DNA of 64,000 nt from Variovorax sp. IB41 (GTDB taxonomy: Bacteria > Pseudomonadota > Gammaproteobacteria > Burkholderiales > Burkholderiaceae_C), in assembly GCF_016405905.1 (NCBI RefSeq), contig NZ_JAEFCB010000013.1, forward strand, positions 103,236 through 167,235, in the 5' to 3' direction. The position numbers and the translations under genes are program-made. Below are positions 42,001-51,036 of this stretch, piece after piece. Within the stretch, counting starts at the first letter, position 1, and every line of letters starts with the position of its first letter. The notes under the pieces were generated by a model, which had not been told where the DNA came from, searched no databases, and saw only the letters and a program-made list of their open reading frames with translations.

Positions 42001-43792
42001 CGACCGATGCCACGGTGGCGCCGGCGCGCTGGCTCGCCGCGAGCTTGAAGGCCACCGCCTGCCCCGGCTGGGAGAACTGGCGCTCGGCCGCGAGGCGGAA
42101 CGAGACCGCGCCGCGCTCCACCAGGAGCTCGCGCGAGGTGCGCACGCGGTAGGCCGCGCCGTCGGTGGCCAGCGCGGTGAGCAGGTATCGGCTGGGCTCG
42201 GTGGCCGCGGGCAGCGAGAACTTCGCGACGCCATCGCCGTCGGTCTCCAGCTCGGCCTGCTGCAGTTTGACCGGGAACTGGCCCGCGTAGTCCAGCTCGC
42301 CGTTCACCATGGCCAGCTTCTGCGAGCGCGCCGTGAGGCTCACACGGGCACGCGCCACGGGCTTGCCGTCGGGGTAGTTCAGCTGCAGCTTGCCGCCGAC
42401 GGCTTCGCCCGTCTTGAAGTCGGACTTCTCGGGCAGCAGCACGATGTCGAAATGCGGCTTCTGGTAATCGGCCACGCGGAAGGCCGCCGTGTAGGTGTCG
42501 CCGCCCATGGCCAGGCGCAGCTCGTAGCCGCCGGCCACGGCGTTGTCGGGCAGCGGGAAGCGCGCGTCGGCGCCCTTGGCACCGGAGAAGGCGAGCTTCT
42601 GCGCATGCACCACCTGGCCGGCCGGGTCGAGCACGGCGAGCGCCAGGTCGGCGTCTTTCAGGGCCACGGATTCGCGGGCGCTGCGGAATTCGCGCCCGCT
42701 CACCTTCACGTTCACCCAGTCGCCCGGGCGGTACAGCGGGCGGTCGGTCACGGTGTAGACCTTGGCGTTGTAGATCTCGCTGTCATAGTAGAAATTCTCG
42801 GAAATGAAGACGCCGCCCGCGGGGTCCTGGCCGAACACGTAGGTCTGCTCGGGCGATGGGCGGTCGAGCTTGACCAGGCCCTGGGCATCGGCCTCGCCGC
42901 TCTTGAGCACGCCCACGCCGTCGGTCCACACCACCTTGGTGCCGGCCACCGGCGCGCCGGCCGCGCGCTGCGCGGCCCACACCAGCATCTGGTCGCCCGA
43001 GACCTTGGTGATGGCCACGGTGTCCGAGACGAACAGCAGCGTGGTCGCGCGGAACTGGCCGCTGATGGCTTCCACCAGGTACAGCCCCGGCGCGCGCTTG
43101 CCCACCGGCACGAACACGTTGCCTTGCGAGGCGGTGATGAATTCGCTGCTGGAGCCTTCCAGCTTCACGCCCTTGGGCAGGCCGATCGGCTGGGCCTTGT
43201 GCACCGGGTAGCGGAAGCGCTCGACCACCGGCAGGCCCGGGATCGGGCGGAACTGCCGCGGCTCCTCGAAGACCGAGGGCTGGGTGAGCTTGGCGGGCGT
43301 CTTCAGTTCGGGCGCCTGCTGCGTCACCGCGCGCCGCGCGCTGGCCGAGAACATCCGCTGCCAGGCCAGGCGCGACTTGACCACCCAGCTGTCCCACAGG
43401 TGGGTCAGCGTGTTGGCCAGGCCCTCGTCGGCGGGGCGCGCGCCCACCTGCACGCGGTGCAGGTTCTTCTGCTTTTGCAGGAAGGCCAGGGCGTCGGGAA
43501 TGCGGTAGACCAGCACGTCCACGCCGCCCACCTGTTCCAGCGCCGAGGGCTGGTTCACCTCCAGGCGCACGAGGGCCGTCTGGTCGCTCGCGAAGGTGGC
43601 GTCCGACAGCAGGAAGAAAGGCTCGCCGGTGTAGGGCGAGCGGCTGTTCTCCAGCGGCTGGGGCTGCGCATCGGGCGCCGCGTGGGTGGCGAGCGGCTGC
43701 ATCGCCGCCAACGCGGTGGCCGCCGCGAGCGCGAGCGGAAAGAGACGCCGCAACAAGGGCCGCAGGGACTGGACGGGTGTGTGCATGGTCAT
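39041..43792 (-). CDS. yfaS: Bacterial alpha-2-macroglobulin (YfaS/MagD type)
   Basis: 1583 residues with a signal peptide. It has the macroglobulin MG-domain pattern (YRPGDWVNVKVSGREFRS, GLYLVEAISG), the ANATO-less A2M receptor regions and a terminal beta-rich section. I see no CxEQ thioester motif, as in the YfaS class. Periplasmic; proposed to trap foreign proteases that breach the outer membrane. ATG 43792 overlaps the stop of yfaT (ATGA). It is the core of the conserved yfaATSQP operon. Confidence 0.93.
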   Translation of the reverse strand: MTMHTPVQSLRPLLRRLFPLALAAATALAAMQPLATHAAPDAQPQPLENSRSPYTGEPFFLLSDATFASDQTALVRLEVNQPSALEQVGGVDVLVYRIPDALAFLQKQKNLHRVQVGARPADEGLANTLTHLWDSWVVKSRLAWQRMFSASARRAVTQQAPELKTPAKLTQPSVFEEPRQFRPIPGLPVVERFRYPVHKAQPIGLPKGVKLEGSSSEFITASQGNVFVPVGKRAPGLYLVEAISGQFRATTLLFVSDTVAITKVSGDQMLVWAAQRAAGAPVAGTKVVWTDGVGVLKSGEADAQGLVKLDRPSPEQTYVFGQDPAGGVFISENFYYDSEIYNAKVYTVTDRPLYRPGDWVNVKVSGREFRSARESVALKDADLALAVLDPAGQVVHAQKLAFSGAKGADARFPLPDNAVAGGYELRLAMGGDTYTAAFRVADYQKPHFDIVLLPEKSDFKTGEAVGGKLQLNYPDGKPVARARVSLTARSQKLAMVNGELDYAGQFPVKLQQAELETDGDGVAKFSLPAATEPSRYLLTALATDGAAYRVRTSRELLVERGAVSFRLAAERQFSQPGQAVAFKLAASQRAGATVASVAPTDAAAATATPARPATWEWVRLEDRTKQSGPMPAGDTLSVNFPASGSYTLSLLDDKGRIVGAASHWVSGDGVKAPAGSVGMVLDRASYRAGDTAQVLVSFPEPVDNALLTLERDRVEATALMGRSADWIKSERVAPTQWKFTLPVRDAMSPNMTLSVAYVKNGDYVFQNQGIMVEQERIALAFTPDKAVYAPGDTVTIDVSATLAGKPVATDLAVGVVDEMIYVLQPEIAPAIGDFFYHPRRNNVRTSASLSFIGYDLATSKLGTLPGARQVNDRAVKVLERPRRDNIDTAAWEPRLATDASGHTRFSFTMPDSLTRWRITGRAMSAAGAVGQQVSWVRSDKAFYAKWTSPDWQRQGDKAQASLALFNQTGRDAKVEWTASGAGVERKDTVTVRPGVNFIALPLAAGDADRTGAVAVTLRQDDRVVDKLDVPVRRIPVAWRAPRDKALDMSSGNAPLALPPDASRVRVSLAQDAGAGAFSQQIDALIDTPRGGVEQTASRMLPLSLALQSLSAAQQPMAPALAQRLATARLALAQMAGPQAQFGWWGRGMPNDAFLTAYAYYADWRATQALRVTLPASNWQRLLDVYAKDGQKLPPLQRALALSWMQEMGLPVGSMAGGLADQLAAQSASDATQLAQRRGSLAMVDTAAPNPLDTRDMALVLAVQTAGPAVASAKARAAADEAAARLAAVDAPLVQALLMATQRAGADKAAAVLGQIRADTPSIDRAQTLLWLHRALGASRLAATDAPSLGAPWVRATDGTGTGWRLPPGTAAPATLELPAGQKAAWAFVSYESNEAQAPALDAKVERTLWRVVTQPRPAPEPPAAAAAPGQPAPAPAPSAPASTVNDGRITVKLEAVKPGTPLDTNALYLDQLTVTAPKAMRWSLVEAALPPGAAVEESTWGIDMADSAGKLQPMERAQSQATAQGYAVPVDTLAAGTPLTVRHLVRFAQRGTFKLPPARLFRVYEPEAKALEGNGHWASVEVR

Positions 43793-44457
43793 CGTGCGAG
43801 AAAGGCGAGCCGGTAGACGCCGGCGAAATTGGGGTTGTCGTCGGACGGGCGCCAGCGCGTGTCGCTCCAGCCGAGCAGCTGGGTGGCGCGCACGGCGCGA
43901 AGGCCGTTGTCGCCGGGCTCCACGCGGCCGGTGTGATAGGCGATGTAGTTGCCCATCCACACCATCAGGTGCTGCTCGTCGCCCTGGTCGTAGAACAGCA
44001 TGTCTCCCAGGAGCGCCTGCTGCAGCTGGCGCGTGACGAAGCGCGTGTTCTCCTGCACCAGCTCGAGCGCGCCGACGTAGGCGTCGCGCGTGCCGTCGGC
44101 GCGCCGCCAGGTGTTGCGCAGCGGCGCCGCGGCGGCCGGGTCGATGTCGGGCGGCAGGCGGCGCGAGAGGAGGCCGTTGGCGCGGCGCCAGGCCACGTCG
44201 TGTTCGCGCAGCGATTCGGCCACCGAGAAGCGCACCAGCCCCGCGCAGTCGCGGTGCGTCCAGCGCGGCGTGGGGCCGCGCTCGATCTGCTCGTGGATCA
44301 GCAGGGTCATCCAGTCGCGGAAATGCGCGGACTGTGCGCGATCGAGCGATGGCGTTGCCGCCGTTGCGGCAAGCGCGGGCAGCGCCGGCATCGCGGACGC
44401 CAGGGCCAGCGCCGCGCCCCGGCCGAGCGCCGTCCGGCGGTCGATGCCGGGCGTCAT
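43789..44457 (-). CDS. yfaT: YfaT-like DUF1175 protein
   Basis: 222 residues. The signal has a Tat-like DRRTALGRG then a hydrophobic core ending LAATAA; the ATG at 44457 was chosen because it gives this signal and follows the upstream stop by 11 bases. The mature part carries RDCAGLVRFSVAESLREHD, WLH-type conserved positions and GDMLFYDQGDEQHLMVW, the DUF1175 pattern, which resembles NlpC/P60-like Cys and His residues. Periplasmic, coupled to the macroglobulin gene. Function unproven. Confidence 0.88.
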   Translation of the reverse strand: MTPGIDRRTALGRGAALALASAMPALPALAATAATPSLDRAQSAHFRDWMTLLIHEQIERGPTPRWTHRDCAGLVRFSVAESLREHDVAWRRANGLLSRRLPPDIDPAAAAPLRNTWRRADGTRDAYVGALELVQENTRFVTRQLQQALLGDMLFYDQGDEQHLMVWMGNYIAYHTGRVEPGDNGLRAVRATQLLGWSDTRWRPSDDNPNFAGVYRLAFLAR

Positions 44458-44468
44458 GAAAGGGCGCG

Positions 44469-46181
44469 TCACTTGGGCTGCTGCGCCGGTGCCGCGGCCG
44501 TCATCGCCTGCCACTCGACCGGCACCCAGCCGTTGCCGTCGCCCGCGCCTTGCGCCACGGCCCGTGCGGGCGGCAGCTTGCGCAGCGCATCCAGGCGCGG
44601 CACCAAGTGCTGGCGGGCGGCCTGGCGCAGGATCTCCTGGTCGGCGGGCAGCACGGCCATGGCTTCCCGCTGCAGCAGGTCGGCGATCTGCGCGGGCGCG
44701 CCGACCACCAGCGTGGCGCCGCCCGCCGGGGGCAGCGTATCGGCCACGCCCGGGTAGCGCTTGGCCTGCGTGTTCAGCGCGAGTTCGACCAGCTTGTCAT
44801 CGGGCGAGAAGGCGACCCAGCGGCCCTGCCGCGTGAGGGTGGGCCGGTAGGCCTTGTCATCGCCATCGGCATACGGGCCCCACGGACCCTTCACCTGACT
44901 TTGCCACTTGCCGATGCCGGGTTTCGCGGCGGGGTCGGTGCTCGCGGCGTTGGTCGAGATCACCCAGCTCGCGAGGCCCGCGAGCGTCGCATCGGTCTCG
45001 GGGCCGGCGGAGGCCTTCAGCCGCGCGACGAAGAGCGGCGTGTGCAATTGCGAGCGGGCATACCAGCAGATGGCGGCGGGGCCGTCGAACTGCGCGGCCA
45101 GGGCCTTCATCGCATCGGCATTGGGAGGTTCGACCGGCTGGGTGTCGCCGGTGGCCGATGGCGGCGGCGGGGCGTCTTCCATCAGCTTTTCCATCTGCCC
45201 CCATTCGACCGGCAGCAGCGTGCAGGCGGCCGGGTTGGCCGGCAGCGCCGACCACAGCTCGCGGTCGCCCGGCGCGGCGGGCAGCGTGCCGGATGCCTTC
45301 ACGCGCACGGAAGTGCGCAGCGCGGCGCCGTTCGACGCGACGTCGAAGCGAACCGCCTGCACGCCCGGAAAGAAATGCTGGTAGCCGAAGGACAGCAGCC
45401 GCGCATCGGCCACGATCGCCGAGCCGCCTGTTGCGCCGGCTGCACCCGTCGCACCGGCGGCCTGTTCACCCAGCCCGAAGCCGCGGCGCCACGCCGATTG
45501 CGAGCGGGCATCGCCGGACAGGAGCCCCGCCACCACCTCCAGCGCCGATGCGCTGGCCTGGCTTTCGTTGTTGAACAGCAGGCCCGCATCGCTCAGCACC
45601 ACCACGCGGTTGCCTTGCGACAGCAGCACCAGCGTGCGGCGCGGCGACAGCACCAATGCGTAGGCATCGACGTCGCTCCCGTTGGCCTTCAGCGTGCCGA
45701 TGATGCTCAGCTGCGAATCCTTAGCGGCGATGCCCGCCAGGCCCTGCAGGGCGGTGGCCACGGCGCCGCGGGTCATGGTCAGCGCCCAGTAGCGCGGGGC
45801 GCCCTTGGCATCGGGCCACCAGGCCATCTCGGCCGGCTCGTCCAGGGCGGTGGCCAGCAGCTGGTCGGACCAGGTGGTCTCGCGCTCGTAGGCGATGCGC
45901 TTGATCGCGCCGCGCAGGCTCAGCCGGTCTTCCTGGTCTTCGTAATAGAAGGCGAAATCCTCGGTGAGCACGTCGCGCACCACCGGTGCCTGCACGATGT
46001 CGCGCGGCAGGCGCGAGAGCGCGGGGGTGGAGATGTAGGCGAAGGGCGCCGCGAGGTCCACGTTCAGGGCGTTGATGTCGCCCTCGAAATGCGGCCGCCG
46101 CATCTTGACGACGGCCACGCCCGCACCCGCCAGCACGATGGCCGCGAGCGCCGCGGCCATCCATTTTTTTCTTGTGTCCAT
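44469..46181 (-). CDS. yfaA: YfaA-like DUF2138 protein
   Basis: 570 residues. An N-terminal membrane anchor (about 7-25) precedes a long periplasmic region with the DUF2138 pattern: SRLPRDIVQAPVVRDVLTEDFAFYYEDQEDRLSLRGAIKRIAYE. Length matches E. coli YfaA. First gene of the macroglobulin operon and probably the MagA equivalent of Pseudomonas. An Ala/Gly/Thr repeat (GATGAAGATGG) occurs near residue 250. The molecular role is unknown. Confidence 0.9.
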   Translation of the reverse strand: MDTRKKWMAAALAAIVLAGAGVAVVKMRRPHFEGDINALNVDLAAPFAYISTPALSRLPRDIVQAPVVRDVLTEDFAFYYEDQEDRLSLRGAIKRIAYERETTWSDQLLATALDEPAEMAWWPDAKGAPRYWALTMTRGAVATALQGLAGIAAKDSQLSIIGTLKANGSDVDAYALVLSPRRTLVLLSQGNRVVVLSDAGLLFNNESQASASALEVVAGLLSGDARSQSAWRRGFGLGEQAAGATGAAGATGGSAIVADARLLSFGYQHFFPGVQAVRFDVASNGAALRTSVRVKASGTLPAAPGDRELWSALPANPAACTLLPVEWGQMEKLMEDAPPPPSATGDTQPVEPPNADAMKALAAQFDGPAAICWYARSQLHTPLFVARLKASAGPETDATLAGLASWVISTNAASTDPAAKPGIGKWQSQVKGPWGPYADGDDKAYRPTLTRQGRWVAFSPDDKLVELALNTQAKRYPGVADTLPPAGGATLVVGAPAQIADLLQREAMAVLPADQEILRQAARQHLVPRLDALRKLPPARAVAQGAGDGNGWVPVEWQAMTAAAPAQQPK

Positions 46182-46283
46182 GAGTCCCTACCCGACATGA
46201 AGGCCGCGCCGCCCCCCGGCAGCGCGTGGCCGCGATTCTGGCAGGTCCGCAAGACGCTGACGCGGCGCCGGGCCGAAGCCGGT

Positions 46284-47705
46284 TCAGCCGATGACTTCGG
46301 GCCAGTCGGTGTGGAAGAACTGGCCTTCGGGCTTGTCGGTGCGCTCGTAGGTGTGCGCGCCGAAGAAGTCGCGCTGCGCCTGCAGGAGATTCGCCGGCAG
46401 CCGCTCGGTGCGGTAGCTGTCGTAGTAGGCGAGCGACGCGCTGAACGCCGGCACCGGGATGCCGTTGCTCACGGCGAGTGCCACCACCTCGCGCCAGTTC
46501 TGCTGCGTGCGGTTCAGGAGGTCCTTGAAGAACGGATCGAGCATCAGGTTGCCCAGCGCCGGATCGGTGCGGAAGGCATCGGTGATGCGGTTCAGGAAGC
46601 GCGCGCGGATGATGCAGCCGCCGCGCCAGATCGACGCGATGCCGCCCAGGTCGAGCTTCCACTCCTTCTTGTCGCCCATCGTCTTGATGAGGTCGAAGCC
46701 CTGCGTGTAGCTGATCGCCTTAGAGGCATAGAGCGCGTCGTGCACCTTGGCCACCAGCGCCTTCTTCTCCAGGGACAGTTCGATCTTCGGCCCCTGCAGC
46801 ACCTTGCTGGCCGCCACGCGCGCCTTCTTCTGCGAGGAGAGCACGCGCGCCTCGACCGCGGCGTTGATGGTGCTGATGACCACCGCGTTCTCGGCCGCGT
46901 TGATCAGCGTCCACTGGCCCGTGCCCTTCTGGCCGGCCTTGTCCAGGATCATGTCGACGATGGGATTGCCGGTTTCCGGGTCCTTCTGCTCGAGCGCCTT
47001 GGCGGTGATCTGGATCAGGTAGCTCTGCAGCTCGCCGTCGTTCCATTCGTTGAAGATGGCAGCCATCTCGTCGGTCGTGAAACCGGCTGCCTTGAACAGG
47101 CTGTAGGCCTCGCAGATCAGCTGCATGTCGCCGTACTCGATGCCGTTGTGCACCATCTTCACGTAGTGGCCCGCGCCGCCGGGGCCGATGTGAATGACGC
47201 AGGGCTCGCCGTCCACCTTGGCCGCGATGCTCTCGAAGATCGGCTTCATCACCTCCCAGGTGGAGAGCGGGCCGCCCGGCATGATCGAGGGGCCCTTGCG
47301 CGCGCCTTCCTCGCCGCCCGAGACGCCGGCGCCGATGAAGCGCAGGCCCTTGCTCGAGAGGTACGCGTCGCGGCGCTCGGTGTCGGTGTAGAGGCTGTTG
47401 CCGCCGTCGATGACGATGTCGTCCTTGTCCAGCAGCGGAATGAGTTGCTCGATCACCTGGTCCACCGGCGCGCCGGCCTTCACCATGATCTGGATCTTGC
47501 GGGGCTTGGCCAGGCTCTGGACGAACTCCTCGAGCGTCTTGGTGCCGACCAGTTTCTTGCCCGGGTTCGCGGCGACGAAGGCCTCGGTGGTGGCCTCGGT
47601 GCGGTTGTAGACGCTGACCTGGAAGCCGCGGCTTTCCACGTTCAGCACGAGGTTCTGGCCCATGACGGCCAGGCCGATCAGTCCGAAATCGCTTTGCTTG
47701 CTCAT
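46284..47705 (-). CDS. gnd: 6-phosphogluconate dehydrogenase, decarboxylating
   Basis: 473 residues, the length of the long (NADP) form. GLAVMGQNLVLN and YNRT give the dinucleotide site; FIGAGVSGGEEGAR and MVHNGIEYGDMQ carry the substrate and catalytic Lys region; IWRGGCIIRA and TDWP are the family's C-terminal motifs. It converts 6-phosphogluconate to ribulose 5-phosphate, CO2 and NADPH in the pentose phosphate pathway. Upstream of and on the same strand as the yfa operon, 102 bases apart, probably separately transcribed. Confidence 0.96.
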   Translation of the reverse strand: MSKQSDFGLIGLAVMGQNLVLNVESRGFQVSVYNRTEATTEAFVAANPGKKLVGTKTLEEFVQSLAKPRKIQIMVKAGAPVDQVIEQLIPLLDKDDIVIDGGNSLYTDTERRDAYLSSKGLRFIGAGVSGGEEGARKGPSIMPGGPLSTWEVMKPIFESIAAKVDGEPCVIHIGPGGAGHYVKMVHNGIEYGDMQLICEAYSLFKAAGFTTDEMAAIFNEWNDGELQSYLIQITAKALEQKDPETGNPIVDMILDKAGQKGTGQWTLINAAENAVVISTINAAVEARVLSSQKKARVAASKVLQGPKIELSLEKKALVAKVHDALYASKAISYTQGFDLIKTMGDKKEWKLDLGGIASIWRGGCIIRARFLNRITDAFRTDPALGNLMLDPFFKDLLNRTQQNWREVVALAVSNGIPVPAFSASLAYYDSYRTERLPANLLQAQRDFFGAHTYERTDKPEGQFFHTDWPEVIG

Positions 47706-47841
47706 GTGTGTTGCGCCCTTCATGCGTATGCGGTTGGTGGTGGTCGTAGTGACGGTCATTGTGCCGGGGGCCACCGCCGCCCGCCGTCGGAGGGCGTCTA
47801 TACCCGCTTGGCAAACGCGCCCGGGCTGGCTATGTTGCGGG

Positions 47842-48822
47842 ATGACCCATGCCGTCACTCAAGTCACCCAAGTCACTCCCGCCGCCATCCAGACCTGGTC
47901 GACCGACGCCGTGCCGCAGCCCCAGCGCCTGGACTACTGGATCGGCGCGATCTGCGAAGGTTTCCTCGAAATGGACGTGACCAGCAGCCAGGCGCGCACC
48001 TTCGGCGCCACGCTCGAATCCGTGCCGCTCGGGCCCCTGGGCGTGAACCGGGTGCGCGGCACGGCGCAGGACGTCTACCGCACCCGCCGCGCCATCGCCC
48101 ACAGCCGCAGCAACTACTACTACCTGCTCTGCAAGACCGATTCGCCCTGGGTGGTCGTGCAGGAAGACCGGTCCGCCCGCATGCTGCCGGGCGACGTGGT
48201 GCTGGTCGATTCGCGGCGCTGCTACGCCTTTCACTTCCTGCAGTCGGCCGACACGATCTCGATCGAACTGCCCACCGCGTGGGTCGAGTCGTGGCTGCCC
48301 GATGCCGGCGACCTCGTGGCCCAACGCATCGACGGACGCACCGGCTGGGGCGGCGTGCTCGGCAGCTTCGCGCAGCAGCTCTCGCCCGAGGTGGCCGCCA
48401 AGCCGCCGCTGCCGCCGGCGCTGCTGACCGACCAGTTGGGCGGGCTGCTTTCGCTGGCGTTCGGGCAACCGGTTGCCATGCCCGACCAGGGCGGCCGCGC
48501 CGAACTGCGCCGGCGCGTGCTCGACGCCACCCGCGAGCGCCATGCCGAGCCCGGCCTCACCGCCGCGGCCGTGGCGCGCGAGCTGGGCATTTCGGAGCGC
48601 AGCCTGCACCGGTGCGTGGCCGATGGCGCCACCACCTTCGCGACCGCGCTCACCGGCTTTCGCATGCAGGTGGCGCAACGCATGCTGGCCGATGCGCGCT
48701 TCGACCGGTTGAGCGTCGCCGAGATCGGCTCTCGCGTGGGGCTCGCCGACGCCTCGCACTTCGTGCGGCAGTGCCGCCGGCACCTGGGGCGCACGCCGGG
48801 CGAGCTGCGGCGGCTGCGTTGA
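47842..48822 (+). CDS. AraC-family transcriptional regulator
   Basis: 326 residues. An N-terminal cupin-like AraC-binding domain (about 40-190, RARMLPGDVVLVDSRRCY-type) is followed by a C-terminal double HTH (ARELGISERSLHRC and VGLADASHFVRQCRRHLGRTPGELRR). ATG 47842 gives the normal family length. It is divergent from gnd, with the catabolic cluster's porin gene convergent downstream. Its target is unknown. Chance short repeats of CACTCAAGT occur at its start. Confidence 0.9.
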   Translation: MTHAVTQVTQVTPAAIQTWSTDAVPQPQRLDYWIGAICEGFLEMDVTSSQARTFGATLESVPLGPLGVNRVRGTAQDVYRTRRAIAHSRSNYYYLLCKTDSPWVVVQEDRSARMLPGDVVLVDSRRCYAFHFLQSADTISIELPTAWVESWLPDAGDLVAQRIDGRTGWGGVLGSFAQQLSPEVAAKPPLPPALLTDQLGGLLSLAFGQPVAMPDQGGRAELRRRVLDATRERHAEPGLTAAAVARELGISERSLHRCVADGATTFATALTGFRMQVAQRMLADARFDRLSVAEIGSRVGLADASHFVRQCRRHLGRTPGELRRLR

Positions 48823-48837
48823 GGTGCTGACGCGCGC

Positions 48838-49890
48838 TCAGAAGTTGTGCGAGATGCCGAACTGCAGCCCTCTGGCCGCGCGGCCCGGCGTGCTGGCCGG
48901 CGACGAGTCGGCCACCACGTAGGCGGCGTTCCCGCGGTTGCGCACGAGCGAGTAGGTGCCGTACAGCGCGGTGCGCTTGCTCAGGTAGTGCACGTAGCCG
49001 ACGGCGTATTGCGTCGCGTCGTCGTTGTCCAGGCCGGGCCCGGAGCGGTTGGAGCGCGCGACCGACACCTTGATCACGCCCGCGCCGACGGGCACGCTCA
49101 CGCCCAGCATCGCGTTGACCTGCTTGTCGCCCTCGGTCTTCTGGCGGTAGTAGTTCGCGTAGAGCTTGGCGAGGCCGAAGTCGTAGGTGCCGCCCAGGGT
49201 CGCCACGGTGTAGTCGTTGGGGCCGACCGGCGTCACGCCGTAGGCCGCGGCGACGTCGACCGTGCCGTTGGTCCAGCCCACGCGCCCGCCGCGGTAGCGC
49301 GCGCCTTCTTCGCCTTCGGGCAGGGCGTACATCGCCTGGCCGTAGAAGCCGCCCAGGCCTTTGGGCAAGAAGTAGCCCACCGAGTTGTTGGCGCGTGCCA
49401 GCGTGCGCGCACCGCCGAGGCCGAAGGGCCAGCCCTCCACGATGTTGGCCGAGCCGCCGACGCCCACGGTGCCGAAGGGCGAGAACTGCGAGATGTTCCA
49501 GAACGTGGGCGTGTAGTCGCGCCCGAGCCGCAGCTCGCCGAAGCTGTTGTGCGACAGGCTCACCGTGGAGCGCCGGTGAAAGCCCGTGCCCTGGATCTCG
49601 CCGGTGTCGGGCAGCAGCGCCATCTCCAGCCAGAAGCTCGCGGCGAGGCCGCCGCCCAGGTCCTCCGTGCCGCGAAAGCCCAGGCGGCTGGGGAAGATGT
49701 TGCCGCCCTGGTCCATCGACTTGACCGAGCGGCCGTCGCTCTTCGAGTAGGTTACGTTCATGTCCAGCGTGCCGAAGACCTGGACGCTCGATTGCGCCGT
49801 GGCGCTCGCGCTGGCGGCGATGCAGATCGCGCCGGTGACGGCGTGCGGCAATCGGCGGCGAATTCGAAAGGGAAGGGTGGTGATCCTCAT
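48838..49890 (-). CDS. Gram-negative general porin (OmpC/Burkholderia type)
   Basis: 350 residues. A signal peptide ends ASATAQS, and the mature protein begins SSVQVFGTLDMNVTYSKSD with the porin pattern SRLGFRGTEDLGGGLAASFWLE and RLGRDYTPTF. It ends in a C-terminal Phe (GISHNF), the outer-membrane insertion signal. It forms a trimeric 16-strand channel. ATG 49890 was chosen for GAGGAGA 8 bases upstream. It is the last gene of the catabolic cluster, giving uptake through the outer membrane. Confidence 0.92.
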   Translation of the reverse strand: MRITTLPFRIRRRLPHAVTGAICIAASASATAQSSVQVFGTLDMNVTYSKSDGRSVKSMDQGGNIFPSRLGFRGTEDLGGGLAASFWLEMALLPDTGEIQGTGFHRRSTVSLSHNSFGELRLGRDYTPTFWNISQFSPFGTVGVGGSANIVEGWPFGLGGARTLARANNSVGYFLPKGLGGFYGQAMYALPEGEEGARYRGGRVGWTNGTVDVAAAYGVTPVGPNDYTVATLGGTYDFGLAKLYANYYRQKTEGDKQVNAMLGVSVPVGAGVIKVSVARSNRSGPGLDNDDATQYAVGYVHYLSKRTALYGTYSLVRNRGNAAYVVADSSPASTPGRAARGLQFGISHNF

Positions 49891-50016
49891 GGGTGTCTCC
49901 TCGTTGTAGAAATGAATTGGCGTGCGTCGGCGCACGGCGCCTGCACTGCAGGCACCGCGGCGTGGGAACTTCGGGAAAGAAAAAGCGGCGCCGCGTTCAG
50001 CCGCGCCGGGGCAGCG

Positions 50017-50997
50017 TCAGTCGATGCGGATGTTCTTGGCCTTGATCAGCCGGCCCATGGCCTGCGCCTCGCGCTCGACGGCGGCTGCCGCTTCGGCGGG
50101 CGTGCTGCCGATGGGATCGAGCCCTGCCTCGTTGATGAGCCTCACCATCTCGGGCGAATGCGTGATGGCGACGATCTCCTTGTGCAGGCGTTCCACGACC
50201 GCCGGCGGCGTTTTCGCAGGCACCCAGAAACCGAGCCAGGTGAACACCTCCACGCCCGGATAGGTTTCCGAGAGCGTGGGCACGTCGGGCGCCGCGGGGC
50301 TGCGCTTGCTGCCCGTGTAGGCCAGGGCCTTGAGCCGCCCCGACTTGATGTTGGCCAGCGCCGAGACGGGCGGCTCGAAGCCCAGCTGCACCTGGCCACC
50401 GAGCAGGTCGGGCGCGGCGCTCTGCTTGTAGGGCACGTGCAGCAGCTCGATGCCGGCCGCCTCCTGGAACAGCTCGAAGCCCAGGTGCGAGGTGGTGCCG
50501 GAGCCGTACGAGGCGAAGGAAATCTTGCCCGGCTCGCGCTTGGCGAGCGCGACCAGTTCGGGGATGTTCTTCGCCGGCACCGCGCTGTTGGCCACGATGA
50601 ACGAGCCGCCCTTGAGCGCCTGGGTCACGGGCACGAGGTCGTGCTTCGCGTCGTAGGGCATCTTCGAGAGCAGGAACGGCGTCATCGTGAACGGGTTGCT
50701 GGTCGAGAACAGGATCGTGTAGCCGTCGGGCGCCGCCTTGGCCACCGCATCGGTGCCGATGGAGGCCAGCGCGCCGGGCCGGTTCTCCACCACCACCGGC
50801 GTCTGCAGCGCGCGGCCGAGCCGGTCGGCATAGGCGCGCGCGAAGATGTCGGAGCCGACACCCACGGGCGTGGGCGTGATGATCTTGATCGGGCGCGATG
50901 GCCAGGGCGCGCCCTGGGCCCAGGCGGACTCGAAGGTGCTTGACGCGGCCAAAGCGATGAATGCAGCGAGCAGCGAGTGGGTGAGTTTTTTCTGCAT
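50017..50997 (-). CDS. Bug/TctC-family periplasmic solute receptor
   Basis: 326 residues. Signal peptide (about 1-27, ESAWAQG) then WPSRPIKIITPTPVGVGSDIFAR, with the Bug ligand loop altered to PVGVGSD, and APDGYTILFS. It is one of two receptors in this catabolic cluster, so it probably delivers or senses the cluster's aromatic or dicarboxylate substrate. Upstream gene stop is 39 bases away on the same strand. No tripartite membrane subunits occur nearby. Confidence 0.92.
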   Translation of the reverse strand: MQKKLTHSLLAAFIALAASSTFESAWAQGAPWPSRPIKIITPTPVGVGSDIFARAYADRLGRALQTPVVVENRPGALASIGTDAVAKAAPDGYTILFSTSNPFTMTPFLLSKMPYDAKHDLVPVTQALKGGSFIVANSAVPAKNIPELVALAKREPGKISFASYGSGTTSHLGFELFQEAAGIELLHVPYKQSAAPDLLGGQVQLGFEPPVSALANIKSGRLKALAYTGSKRSPAAPDVPTLSETYPGVEVFTWLGFWVPAKTPPAVVERLHKEIVAITHSPEMVRLINEAGLDPIGSTPAEAAAAVEREAQAMGRLIKAKNIRID

Positions 50998-51036
50998 GGT
51001 TTGTCTCCGGTATTTCTTGTATTCGGGGCGCGACGC

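Noticed and set aside
44550..48830. Open frame of 1426 residues on the + strand
   Set aside because: It runs through yfaA, gnd and the AraC gene in the wrong frame; composition is that of a shadow.
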